64,000 nucleotides of DNA, from NCBI RefSeq assembly GCF_001625215.2, contig NC_030383.2, forward strand, positions 6,832,779-6,896,778, in the 5' to 3' direction. The stretch is from Daucus carota subsp. sativus. Its lineage: Eukaryota > Streptophyta > Magnoliopsida > Apiales > Apiaceae. Both the position numbers and the translations under genes were made by a program. Shown here one piece after another: positions 1-10,959 of the stretch. Below the pieces are notes generated by a model. It had not been told where the DNA came from. It made no database searches and was given only the letters and a program-made list of their open reading frames with translations. Numbering within the stretch: the stretch's first letter is position 1; each line of letters begins with the position of its first letter.

Positions 1-106
1 GAGAGAGAGAGGGAGAGAGATTGTGATATATATTTGATGATTTATTTGTGTGTGCATAAAAATGTAATGTGGGTTTTGGTTGTTGATTTGTTATATGCTA
101 TTTCAG
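1..106 (+). other. intron tail with GA microsatellite
   Basis: The window opens in a (GA)n run of about 20 bases, followed by T-rich intron sequence ending in a TTTCAG acceptor at 101-106. This is the end of an intron of the gene whose coding exons start at 107; its first exon or exons lie before the window. Confidence 0.7.
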
Positions 107-3100
107 GTGCCAAAATTAAAGGGCAAAAAGAAAGTGATGATATCTGTAGTGCCAGAAAGTGTTGGAAAGCCAACAATAAAATTACCCAAAACTTCAATTC
201 TTGATGGTACTTGTTTGTGGGAAAATCCTGTCTATGAAACTATGAAGTTGATCAAAGATTCAAGTACTGGGATCTATAAAGAGAATGTCTATCATTTTAT
301 TGTCTCTACAGTAAGAATTTGTTCCATTTTTGTTGTAAAGTTTTGATCTTTATGTGATTGGATTGTAATATTGTTCAAGTTTTTCTTTAGGGTTCTTCAA
401 AATCGGGTTATTTAGGAGAGGCTTCACTTGATTTCGCGGAATTTGCAGAGGCTACACAGCCATTGCTGGTTTCTCTGCCTCTTAGTTTTACTGATTCGGG
501 TGCTTGTTTGAATGTAAGTACCCTTTTTGACTACCTTGATGTATATGTTGTTTTGGGCATTTGGATTGGAAATTTCATTTGGCTGTGCTATAGGGTTGGC
601 TAATAATCCAACTTTTAAGTCTTAAAAGAACAAGATAAAAAGACCCCTTATAGATAGGTTGTGTTTTTATACAGGTTGGCATTCGGAAGATGCAGGAAAA
701 TGATGATAAGAGGTGAATATCAAGCTAATGTTTTAGTTAGAGTTGCTTAGAAAATTTTGATTTTTAGAGTTGTTATAATATGAGCTATTAACATTTTTAT
801 TTTAAAGTTCAAAAGAGGGGGGACAAATTGAAGATCCAAAAAACTTGAAAAGTCAACTGGTTGATCCATTTGAAGACAGCGGCCTTGATTTCCTCGAAGT
901 AAGGCATCATTCTAGCAACTTTATACAATTTGATATTGGTCATGTAATTTAGTTGGAAGCAATTGAAACCTTTACTTGTGTTGTTCAGGATGATGATCTA
1001 AAAACATCTCCTGAAACTGAAAGGAGTGTCAGCTTCAGTGATCATCGATCTGACAAGGCAGAGAATGCTGGGAACTCTATGCCTGTGAGATGGAATTCTT
1101 TGCCACCAAAGAAGACCGAAAATGAGGTGCCTAGAGATAAACAAGCACATCAGCCATTCAACACTGATTGGTCAGTAGGTTCAGCTTCCGATGGAAGTTT
1201 GGCGGAATTTACAAGCAGCCCAGCAGAAACTTTTACTAGAGACAGGTCGCTAAATGCACCAAAGGATTCCATTGAATGGTTGAAAAATGAGGTCCATATG
1301 TTGGAAAGACAGGCTGAGTTGTCGGAACTGGAACTGCAATCTCTTAGGAAACAAATTGCGAAGGAAGGGAAAAAGGGCCAGGACTTGTCAGTGCAAGTTG
1401 TTGGTCTTAAAGAGGAGAATGTTGCACTTAAAAAACAATGTGAACAGCTCAAGTCATCCAAGGGAGAAGTAGAGACTAAAGATATTTGGGATCAGCCTGA
1501 AGATATGATGCAACGGCTTAGACGCGAAAAGGACTTGAACAAAAAACTGCGCTCACAACTTTATGAGACTGAAGACTCAAACTCGGAACTGATTCTTGTG
1601 GTGAATGACCTTAACCAAAAGCTGGAACAAAAGAGTGCGGAAGTTTTACAACTTTCCAACAAAGTTAAGGCTATGCAGAATGTCAAACAAGATACTTCAG
1701 AAACTTCCACTTCTGATACAGATCTGGAAACAGATGAGCAAGCACGAAGACATACCAGTAATGGGGATAATAAAGCCAAGGAAGAGCTGTTGAAGCAAAT
1801 TACCGACCTATGTGGGGAAATTGAAGTGTACAAGAAAGATAAAGATGAACTAAATTTGCATATGGAAGCTCTTGCTTTGGACTATGATACCATAAAGCAG
1901 GAAAAGCAAGATATTTTAACAACGCTGGAGCAAAGTCAGATATTGCAGACCAAGATTCAAAGTGAATATTCAGAATCTTTGGCTATCATAGAAGACTTTA
2001 AAGCACAGATGGATATTCTTGAGAAAAAAATCAATAAGCAGGACACTGAATTCTCGAAATCCCTGGATACGATAGAAGAACTTGAGTTCATGGTGAAGAA
2101 TCTAGAGGAACAGCTGGAGAAACAAGCACGAGAGTTCGAAGATGATCTTGAAGCTGTGACTCAAGCCAAGGCTAAGCTGGAGCAGCGAACCATTCGAGCG
2201 GAAGAGGCCTTGAGAAAAACAAGGTGGAGTAATGCTAGCACTACCGAGCGCCTTCAAGAAGAATTCAAAAAGCTTTCCCTCGATTTGACATCCAAAATAG
2301 ATGAAAATGAGAAAATCTCCAAGAGAACTGCTGCTGAAGCTGATGATTTGCGTTTGCAGAAAAGTGTACTGGAGCAGATGCTCCAAAAAGCTGAGGGAGA
2401 TCTTGCCCTGTTGAAAGATCAGTATGAAGGAAAGGTGCATGAACTTTCAAATGAAATTAATCTGCAAACAAAGCAAATTGAGAAAATGTCACGACAACTT
2501 GAAGCCAAGAACAATGAATTAGCTAGTATTCAGAAGCATGAGTCAACTCAAGAAATGTTGAGCAAGCAAAGAGACAAACTAGAGAAGGAACTTGCTTTAT
2601 CGGCGAAGGCAGTTGACTTACTGAAAGAGGAAGTCACAACCCTTAAAACATTAAAAGATGAGAAAGGAATATTAGTTGGGTCCCTGCAGTCTGAAATGGA
2701 AAATCATATCATTCAGTATAATGAGTTAAAGCATTGCATGCTTCAGATCGACTTGGAGAAAGAAAGTTTAAGAAAACAAGTTTCTGAATTAGAGGGTCAA
2801 CTTAAGAAGAAGGAAGAGGTTATCAGCAGCTTGGACAAAAAAATACAGAGTAACAGTGAGCATATTGCTACAAAAGGAAGGACTTCCAAAGGTGCAATAC
2901 CAGACAAAGTTAAATCTCATGAGGTACGTCTTATATTCCTCACATATGACACAATATGTTAAGGTCAAGATATATAAGAAAGTGGGTAAAATATTTCTTA
3001 TACTAGAAAAATGTGTCATTTTTACAAGTCCCCTACATTCGTAATTACGTTCAACATGTCTATTTAATATGACGCAATATAGTTTAATACCGTGAAGTTT

Positions 3101-3958
3101 ACAGGAATTTGGAAACCTTTTTTGCCAAGTAGTAATTTGGAAACTTAATTGTTCTTATTCTTATCTTTGGTCTTGTTATTTTATATCAGCTGACTGTGTT
3201 ATGTAATACAGTGTTATTTAACACACACGTCTGCAGTCTCGGTGCAAACTGCAATACATGCACCTTGTAGTTCTGTAAACACACATAATACACTGGAATG
3301 AGAACTTTTAGGGATGCATCGCAGGAATTAAAATAAACAACGAAGTGATTAACAGATAACATATATATAACATTACATGAAAATAGGCGGTTCGAATTTT
3401 CTGTACATGGGAATCAAGATATACGATAACAAGATATACGATTTTAAAAGGTCCTCATAGATTTTGGTCAGGTTATTCACTTGTAATAACTTTTCATAGA
3501 TCATGAACATGTAGCAAATCTGGAGCTTACCAAATTTTATGTGCAGGAGAATAGACACGCTATGCAAACAAGACCTTCAGTGACCAGGCAATCTGAAACT
3601 GTGAAAAGGTAAGCATAAGCTAGTTTGCTGACTGCACCTACCTCATTAATTTGCTTGTACGCTTTCGTTTCTAAATGATAAATGGTTTATGCATATTAAT
3701 ATCTTGCTAAATGTTCACAGTGGCACTAAAAAACTATCCGATAAAAAGTCCAATCGTGATGCAAGTGATGATAGTTCTAATCAAACCTTATCCAGTGAAG
3801 TTGCATTACTCAATGAGAAAAATAAACATATGGAAGAAGAACTGAAAGAAATGCAAGACAAATACTCAGAGATTAGTCTCAGATTTGCAGAGGTAGAAGG
3901 TGAAAGGCAACAACTTGTTATGTCGCTTCGTAATCTCAAGAATGGAAAGAAGTCATAG
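107..3958 (+). CDS. NT-C2 domain / coiled-coil protein (myosin heavy chain-related), 3' part
   Basis: Seven exons can be joined in frame: 107-310, 391-513, 675-712, 808-898, 989-2923, 3547-3608 and 3721-3958, giving about 896 residues; the N-terminus lies outside the window. The first exons encode an NT-C2 (EEIG1/EHBP1-type) domain with WENPVYET and a strand reading SGYLGEASLDFAEF. The large exon 989-2923 is almost continuous coiled coil, including the family block LSELELQSLRKQI. The C-terminus EISLRFAEVEGERQQL closely matches my recollection of Arabidopsis At5g41140 and At1g63300 (myosin heavy chain-related). The family is not a motor: it has no ATPase head, and a role in membrane or cytoskeletal tethering is inferred from the C2 plus coiled-coil layout. 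All junctions keep phase and no stop interrupts them, so the gene looks intact. Confidence 0.9.
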
Positions 3959-4749
3959 AAGTGTTGCAACACATTTGGGTGCCTGGAAGTATAATCTTAA
4001 AATTTTGTTGGGTGATGTCAGGTAAAGAGTATGCTATACTGGAATTTGTTTTGCAGAATGAATGCCACATAAATTTGCAATGTTGGCCATTATTTGCAAT
4101 GCTACCGTGATAATAATTAAGATCAAGCACCTAAATTAAAACAGATTGTTGTATGTTCACTACTTCGCAAGTTAACAAGTCTGCATATAGAGGCGGAGAG
4201 GGGGATTCTACTATTTGTTTGTATATAAGCTAAGAATTTGAACGTTTGCAGCTATAAATCATTTTTAAAGCCATTCTGTGAATCGTTTTCTGCCACTTGT
4301 ATACTTTAGTGATTCTGCATCGACATCATAACTTTTATTTTTTCCGGCTAGTTGTCATAGTTGTGATGGTAGAAGGCTGGAAATGAATCTTCCCTTTAGG
4401 CTATCCCTATAATAATCACGACGTAACTTTCTTCTCGTACTGGGTAGAAATTTGCCAGTTAGATCTCAGGAACATTTCTGCCTCCGTCCCCACACTGCTA
4501 GATTTCAAATGTACTCGATATGATTTCTTTTATCTAGTGTAAAGTTGAAATAGAACAATTGAAAAATAAAATGGAGTTTACAGGTTGTATGGCAATGTAC
4601 AAAACGAATGTCTTTGTTTGGATCATGAGTGTAGTTCAAAATGAAAAAGTTGTTAATAACAGCAGTAAGAGTGAACACTCATATTGAAATATGCCAGAGT
4701 ATATAGAGATTATGATCTTCAGACTAATTTTGACCCAGAGTCCTTTAAG
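3959..4749. other. 3' flank of the NT-C2 gene
   Basis: AT-rich sequence without a convincing ORF or repeat. The first few hundred bases probably hold the 3' UTR of the upstream gene; no clear polyadenylation site stands out. Confidence 0.4.
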
Positions 4750-4975
4750 TTTCAGGGTCGCCCTACCCTCCGGTCACTGTGATCGACTTCTTCACAGTAT
4801 TCTTCTCTTTAGCAACAGTCTTATACCCATAAATTTCAAGGTTGCCCTACCCTCCGGTCACTGAGATCGACTTTTCCACGGTATTCTTCTCGTTAGCAAC
4901 AGTCTTATACCCGTAAATGATCGACTTCTCCCCGGTGTTCTTCTCCTTAGTAAGAGTCTTATATTTATAGGTGAA
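4750..4975 (-). repeat. 84-bp tandem repeat, in frame on the minus strand
   Basis: Two full units of 84 bp (starting 4750 and 4834) and a partial third offset by 54 bp. Both spacings are multiples of three. Read on the minus strand each unit gives a lysine-rich peptide of the type GYKTVAKEKNTVEKSI, and the two full units end in VTGG and a TAG. The first unit read belongs to a small ORF at 5014-4847 of about 55 codons that starts MYILFSFAIWDLIF. I do not recognise the peptide. It may be a decayed repetitive gene or a chance open minisatellite. Confidence 0.7.
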
Positions 4976-5207
4976 TATTAGGTCCCAGATAGCAAAGGAA
5001 AATAAGATGTACATAGATCTTACGACATAAAACTTGGGTTTCTGAGAGGACTCAATTTGATGTGCTCTGCTGTATACATAAAATGTGATTCAATAACCGC
5101 AAAAAAAGAAAAAAAACAGTTTTATTGAAGCTCGTATAATAATAAGAGCAGTGGATCAAGTAAAAGTATGATATGTGGTAACTAAGACCAGATGGACTGT
5201 AAAAATC

Positions 5208-5286
5208 TCATTTCTTCTCTTCTTCTTTTTTCTCAGCAGGTTTTTCATCTGCCTTCTTCTCTTCCTTCTTCTCCTCTTCTTTTTTC

Positions 5287-5318
<32 letters not shown>

Positions 5319-5742
5319 GGCTGGCCCCACTGAGATGATATCCACCTTGCCTACTTTCTTCAACTTTTTCACCACTGCCACCGAATCCATTTCTCCTATC
5401 ACTGTAATCTTCTGCTCTTTCAAATCCGTTGTTATTGAATCTACTCCTATATTTACAAACAACTTATGTTAATTAGTTACGATCGGGTCATGCTATAGAC
5501 GGACAAGACGTGTTTTTAAATAAAAAATCACGAGGCGCACAGGAGTAGTATGGTAGGTGTAGGGGTATACCATAAATATCAGCAGCAGCTTCGATGGCTT
5601 TCTGCTTGGTCTTCTCATCGGTCATGGTTAGAAGCTTCAATACAACTTTCTAGCAGAGAGCAAGAAGAAACAGATAAATAAGATGGTTTATATAAATATA
5701 GACAAGAATCAGATGAGGAATCATACGTACCTGAGCAGCCAT
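5208..5742 (-). CDS. HMA-domain protein, HIPP39-like, lacking metal cysteines
   Basis: Three exons on the minus strand: 5742-5731 (only 12 nt, coding MAAQ), 5649-5571 and 5446-5208; spliced length is 109 residues. Residues 5-70 form a ferredoxin-like heavy-metal-associated fold (KVVLKLLTMTDEKTKQKA ... ITVIGEMD ... DIISVGPA). The usual MxCxxC metal site is replaced by LTMTDEKT, so metal binding is doubtful. The tail is almost entirely K and E and ends EEEKK; the CaaX prenylation box that defines true HIPPs is absent. Similar cysteine-less HMA proteins (HIPP39-like) are common in plants; a role in protein interaction or stress and defence is inferred from the family only. The start was chosen because ATGGCTGCTCAG is followed by a good GTACGT donor and gives the right frame. 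Confidence 0.85.
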
Positions 5743-7008
5743 CTAGAGAGGATGTGTGAAATGAATTCGGAGTCTTGAATCAACTCACAAAAGCAATGGG
5801 AGAAATGAAGGCGAATACAAAATATGAGCGTATCTATAGAGGGGAGAATGCGGGGACACTGTAATACGCATACTTTTATACTGCAATTTTAGCCAAAAAC
5901 TGGAGAGCAAAGCGTTAATGACATCGTTTTCTTTATCCGTTAAGATTCATTTCATATGCTCTTGACTGTTTCCACTCTTATAAAATATAATTTATAATAT
6001 TTTTTAGATTTTTTCTGAATAAAATTTGTTACAACTAATTCTTATTCGGAAAAAAAGTTGAAAAAATATTTTGAACTATACTTTATAAGAGTTTCAAAAT
6101 ACGTGCCAGTGCCAAAAAGTAAAGTAATGAACGAGACAGGGAAGTATGTAGTTACTATCTTAATTATATATTTATTTTACTTTTGAAATTAAATTAACTA
6201 AATTTTAGTTGCACACTAAAAAAAATTATTATATTTTTTTAAAAAGTTACATTTTAATATAGACCAGATTCTTTTTTTCAATTATATATTATATATGAAA
6301 TTGATGATCAATGACTCATCAAAATTAAAAAATGAACATATATTAAAGTACGGACACATTATATTTTCGGACTTTTCTGCACGTTTTTCCACACTCATTT
6401 AAAATATAGTTTCATAATATATTTTTAAATTTTTTTTCTCTGAATAAAAATTTGATATTTAAATTTTCATTTAAAAAAAAAAATTTAAAAAAAGATTATA
6501 CAACTATATTTGATAAGACCCTCAAAATGTAAATAACACATAGACGGAGGGAGTAGCTTGTTTCAAACGCGAAGGAGTCATATTCATGACGAAATAATTG
6601 TGAAAGAAAAAAATTAATCGATAAACGCGATTGAGTAAGAATGCTGGCCTAGAATCAATGGACTAGTTTGTAAGGCAAACGATGTGGTCGGTCAAGTTGG
6701 CCACCAAGGGGTGGTTCATGTCTGCTCAACTTTATCACCTTTTTTATTCCATGTGTGCAAATTGCAATACCTCCTCAGTTACTAAATAAAAAGAGTAGCA
6801 CTTTAGCACGTATGTTTTCAGATAGACAAATTTTTTATTAGATTTAATATAAAGTTTATAGGTATAAATATTAAATTTAATGGCAAATATATTTTTAAAA
6901 AAGTTTCAGAATTTTTTCTGCCTTGCAAAACGTGACTGGTCTTAATTATCAATTGCTCTCGGGATTGGGCGAGAAAAAATCGTAAAATAATAGGAACCAA
7001 ATCTGATA
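5743..7008. other. intergenic, with two degenerate fold-back repeats
   Basis: No gene seen. About 5985-6125 and 6400-6553 are AT-rich inverted repeats around a shared core (CTGAATAAAA), related to the MITE at 7795-8030. The second ends in GACGGAGGGAG followed by TA at 6554, a Stowaway-type terminus, but its left end is not recognisable. Confidence 0.5.
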
Positions 7009-7257
7009 CTCCCTCCGTCCCAAAATCACATTTCTATTTTTGTTGGTCAAATTGATTAAATTTTGACCAAAGATTATAAGACAATAATTTATTATTTTAA
7101 AAAACTGAAAATTACATCTTAAATTAGATTAAAAATTATCTCCGGTGACATTTTTTTTTATTTTTATCAATTGATAAAATATTAATAAATTTCAGTCAAA
7201 CTTTAGTCAATTTAACCGGCACAACACCAAATGTAACAACTATTTTGAGACAGGGAG
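7009..7257. mobile_element. Stowaway-like MITE
   Basis: The 249-bp element begins CTCCCTCCGTCCCAAAAT and ends with an imperfect inverted copy (ATTTTGAGACAGGGAG). It is flanked by TA at 7007-7008 and 7258-7259, the target duplication of Tc1/mariner-type MITEs. No coding capacity. Confidence 0.85.
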
Positions 7258-7794
7258 TAAAATATTGCACCAAACAGCAGAAATCACAAACTGATTTCCA
7301 TAATTTCGTTTCCATTTCAGTCAAATTGAGCACAACCAAATTGAAACAAAATCGTAACAAATCGAATTAAACACAATCAAATTGAAATAAAATCTTAGCA
7401 AATCGAATCGAACCATGATCAGCCTAATATGTATGTAGCTCAGTCTTTAGTTTGTCATCAGTTGATGCTCTGTCACTTTCTCTTCGTACTTCGTAGTCAC
7501 CCTCAACCTTTCTGACGCAGCAAAGCTAGATTTTCCAACACAAACTCTTTCAGTGACAATGCAAAAAATTTGGAATTCATGAATTAAACGGCAAATACAA
7601 GCTAAAAAACCAGTTATTCCTGTAAGCATGCATAATCAGTGGGCTTTCAAATAAAGCTGATAGACTTGCCACCCACCCGAACTCATCCAATCCGACAAAT
7701 TAAAAATTGTCATTAATTTTAACTTTGGAACACAATTTAAATGCGATTTGAAGCCAAACAGGGAAAGACTTGCCATGAAATTCGGTTTTAAATA

Positions 7795-8030
7795 CTCGCC
7801 CCGTCCCAAAATACATGTCACTTTGACTTTTTGCACGTAATTTAATGTGCAAATAAAACATACTTCTATATATTATTTTTAAAATTTTCTTTTTCTGAAT
7901 AAAAGTATAACATCCATATTTTTATTCAAAAAAAGAAAATTTGAAAAAATAATATATAGACCTATGTTTTATTTGCACCTCAAATTACGTGAAAAAAATC
8001 AAAGTGACCTGCATCGTGGGACGGAGGGAG
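7795..8030. mobile_element. Stowaway-like MITE
   Basis: The 236-bp fold-back element starts CTCGCCCCGTCCC, ends GGGACGGAGGGAG, and is flanked by TA at 7793-7794 and 8031-8032. The two arms pair across most of their length around a CTGAATAAAAGT centre. Confidence 0.85.
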
Positions 8031-8170
8031 TATGATAAGACGATTGCAGAACTGGATGATAATGTAAATAATGTGTTCACCCAATACTCCCCCGGTCAAG
8101 TGTTTCCCAGTACTCAACAACAAAGTAGATGATGAATCACCAACTCATCGTCGTCCTCTAGAGTATGAAC

Positions 8171-8442
8171 TAGAGATGCACAAAAGATCTGTTCGGGCCA
8201 GTTCTAGATCGGGCCAAAAAAATCTGGATTTTTTCAAAAGCAGATCGGGCCAGGTTTTTCCAAAAATACTTGGTCTGGTTTAGTTATAAAAAACCCGAAT
8301 TTTTCAAAAATCCGGATTTTATCCGGATTTTTTTGAAAATACTAGGTCTGTTTTAGACCTTCGGATCGGGCCGGGCCAGACCGGGTTTTTTTCAGATCGA
8401 ATCGAATCGGATTTCAGATTTCAGATTTTTTGAACATCTCTA
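8171..8442. mobile_element. hAT-like MITE with 8-bp target duplication
   Basis: The element starts TAGAGATG and ends CATCTCTA. It is bounded on both sides by GTATGAAC (8163-8170 and 8443-8450), a perfect 8-bp target duplication typical of hAT transposons. The inside is made of degenerate GATCGGGCC and CCGGATTT motifs in both orientations. No ORF of note. Confidence 0.85.
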
Positions 8443-8450
8443 GTATGAAC

Positions 8451-9442
8451 ATGTTTACCCACTACTTTAGACGAAAATAAGGATTTGTTTCGAAATTTTT
8501 TAGAATCATTTAAGAATTATTTTTATAACAAGTATTTTAACATTTTTTATATTTAAAAATAATTTATTTATTTTCAAGAAAATAGATATATACATATTTT
8601 TCAGAAATAATAACTTATTTTAAAATATATGAAAATGTTAAAATATTCAAATTCATTTAAAAAAATCCAATATCATGTGCCATGATTTAATTTATTATAA
8701 TTTTATTAAATAGAATAAACCATGCAAACACAATAATTACACTAGTTAGAAATATTTTATTTTAGGCTCATCTGAAACCTAAAAACATCTAACTATTCTT
8801 TTTACAATTAAAAAGTACAGTACTTGTGTAGATGGGATCCAGCTACCCAAGCACCGTCAAGATATCCTGTATTATTCAAAAGCCCGGCATCGCCACAAAC
8901 ATCAATAATAATACTATATATTCAACCGGCGCTACTAGTTCCTCATGCCTATTCATAATGCAAACATTATAGCGTATGTAGTATTCAAAAAAAATAAAGT
9001 GATTTATTCAATTTTTCAATTATATTTTTATAAATATTTTACCAACTTATTAATTACATTTGAATTGACTAAGTATCAGCGAGTTGTCAGAAAAAATTCC
9101 GATAAATCTGTCATAAAACCTGAATCAAGATATTCTGATTTCCAATTTCTACAATTACGAGTGTACATAATTATGATATGTATATGTATTCTCTTTGTAT
9201 ATGTATTTATTTTAATTTGCGAGTAGCTTTGATAGCTAAGGCTCACACGAGTCATATCGCATCTTCCCACACTTGCCTACATTTAACAATATATGTTCTC
9301 GAATTTTCGTTATAATCTAAATAGACTGCAATATTATAGAAAATAAGTAGCTCATTAACACAAAACAATGAAGATTACAATGCATTCGTCATATCTGAGA
9401 ATACATCCGAAGCCATGAGTGAAAATTGGTCCGCAAATATAA
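8451..9442. other. AT-rich intergenic
   Basis: No gene or clear repeat recognised. The last part (about 9240-9442) is likely 3' UTR of the minus-strand HIPP gene. Confidence 0.4.
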
Positions 9443-10686
9443 TCACATAACGGTGCAAGCATGAGGATTCTCGTCGCTAAACAGGGAAGCAACAGCTTCA
9501 TCAGAAGCCACAGCCACATTATAAACCGAAGGGGTCTGAAAGAAGGAATGTACTCCACCCGGGGCAACATTTCTTGATGTGTCATAGTAATGGTTGGCGA
9601 CATGAGTTGGGTACTTGTAAAATGATGCAAAATGTGTGTAGCCTCTTGGATATGGCCATGGCTCCGCTGCTTTGCCAGTGCGTTTGATCGCTTTAAGCAC
9701 CTTTTTTTCTTCCAGAGCGTAGCCTCGGACTGTGACTTTCTGAGCCTCCATATCAATGTCTACATCTTCCACACCTAGATATGGGGGGAAAATGTTTAAC
9801 TTGAGCTAATTACGATTCTGAGTTGAAGATGCTTTAATTAAAGGCTAATGTTTTTTTGTGCTGAACTAATTGCATTTTTTAGAGAAACTTTTTTTCCACA
9901 AACTAATGCTGTAACAATTGACATTTGTGCCAGGCTCATAATGGGCTGATACAAAGTTAAAGAATCATGGGCTTTATTATAAGTTGGGAGAAAAGCATGA
10001 CAGAAATTTCAAAAGCTTGTGGGCCAAAACTTTTGCTTTATCGGATGCTGGTTTGCCAATGCCAGCTCCAGTTTAATAACATTTGAGATCCACAGCATTC
10101 ATCTTACCCCAGAACAATAAAACATCTCAGTTACATCCGTTAGTTTAGTCAATCTCAATCTTAATTAATTTCATTCCTTGCTAAAACTCAGGAACATAAT
10201 CATCACAACCTTGGTTTTTTTTGTTTTTTTTATTTTTTTATCATGCTTGAGAAAAGTTTATAATTATATTTGAAAATAAATTACTTAACATCATGTGCAT
10301 GAGTCATGACTATCATAGGAGAAAATGGAAGACTCTCACCTAGTTTTGCCATATGAATTAAAGTAGCACATTTAACACCCATCTTTTAAGTTGTTTGAAT
10401 TCCCTATCCAAATGTTTACTCCGTATATTTTGAAATACATATCGTTTAATTTTTTTACACGTAACGGAGATGTTAAGATGGTGGTCGATGTTACCTTTGA
10501 GTTTGAGCAGAGCTTTTCTTAGCTTAGTCGCACATCCTTCACAATCCAAATTTGGAACCCTCACCTCCACTCCCTGCACCCACACAATGCAAACACACAA
10601 TTATACTTCAATAAATACATTGCAAGTTTGCAACTATGTACATTATTACATATATATTGAGAGAGGATCGAGAGCCTTACAGACAT
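9443..10686 (-). CDS. heavy-metal-associated isoprenylated plant protein (HIPP)
   Basis: Three exons on the minus strand: 10686-10681 (six bases, M-S), 10573-10495 and 9774-9443; spliced length is 138 residues. The HMA domain begins almost at once (VEVRVPNLDCEGCATKL), with the metal-binding CxxC intact, and ends near residue 65. The middle is rich in aromatic residues (YTHFASFYKYPTHVANHYYD). The last four residues, CTVM, form a CaaX box for farnesylation, which in this family leads to membrane attachment. HIPPs bind soft metals and act as metallochaperones or in stress responses; the exact role here is inferred. The start is the ATG just before a GTAAGG donor, as codon phase then matches exon 2. 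Both splice phases are consistent and the frame is open. Confidence 0.92.
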
Positions 10687-10815
10687 AGCTTGGAAATGCA
10701 CAAGGAATATGTCCCGGAGGGCCGGAGCTTACATGCACACTACAAACAAACCAAGTGAGGAGTGCTGCACAACTCACTTTGTTTACTGTGTTGTGTGCTT
10801 TCAGATAGATGCAGT

Positions 10816-10823
10816 TATTTATA
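10816..10823 (-). promoter_or_regulatory. putative TATA box of the HIPP gene
   Basis: TATAAATA on the minus strand lies about 130 bases before the chosen ATG, a plausible distance given a short 5' UTR. Confidence 0.45.
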
Positions 10824-10889
10824 CTCCATAAAAGAACGTTGAGTTTTGAAATTCGAAAATGAAATGACTTCACGCGTGGACTTGGTTAC

Positions 10890-10959
10890 TGTGACCTTTT
10901 CCCCACTAGTATTATCTAATCCAGTGTGACCTTTTCCCCACTAGTATTATCTAATCCAG
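10890..10959. repeat. perfect 35-bp tandem duplication
   Basis: The unit at 10890-10924 (with CCCCACTAGTATTATC inside) is repeated without change at 10925-10959, so it is probably a recent event. It lies upstream of the HIPP gene, beyond its TATA box. Confidence 0.9.

Noticed and set aside
1150-2440. Minus-strand and alternative-frame ORFs over the coiled-coil exon
   Set aside because: They are shadows of the real plus-strand exon, rich in S, L and F as expected from antisense of K/E-rich codons.
9355-9756. 133-residue minus-strand ORF overlapping the HIPP gene
   Set aside because: It lies in another frame of the last HIPP exon; the HIPP frame has the family sequence and CaaX end.
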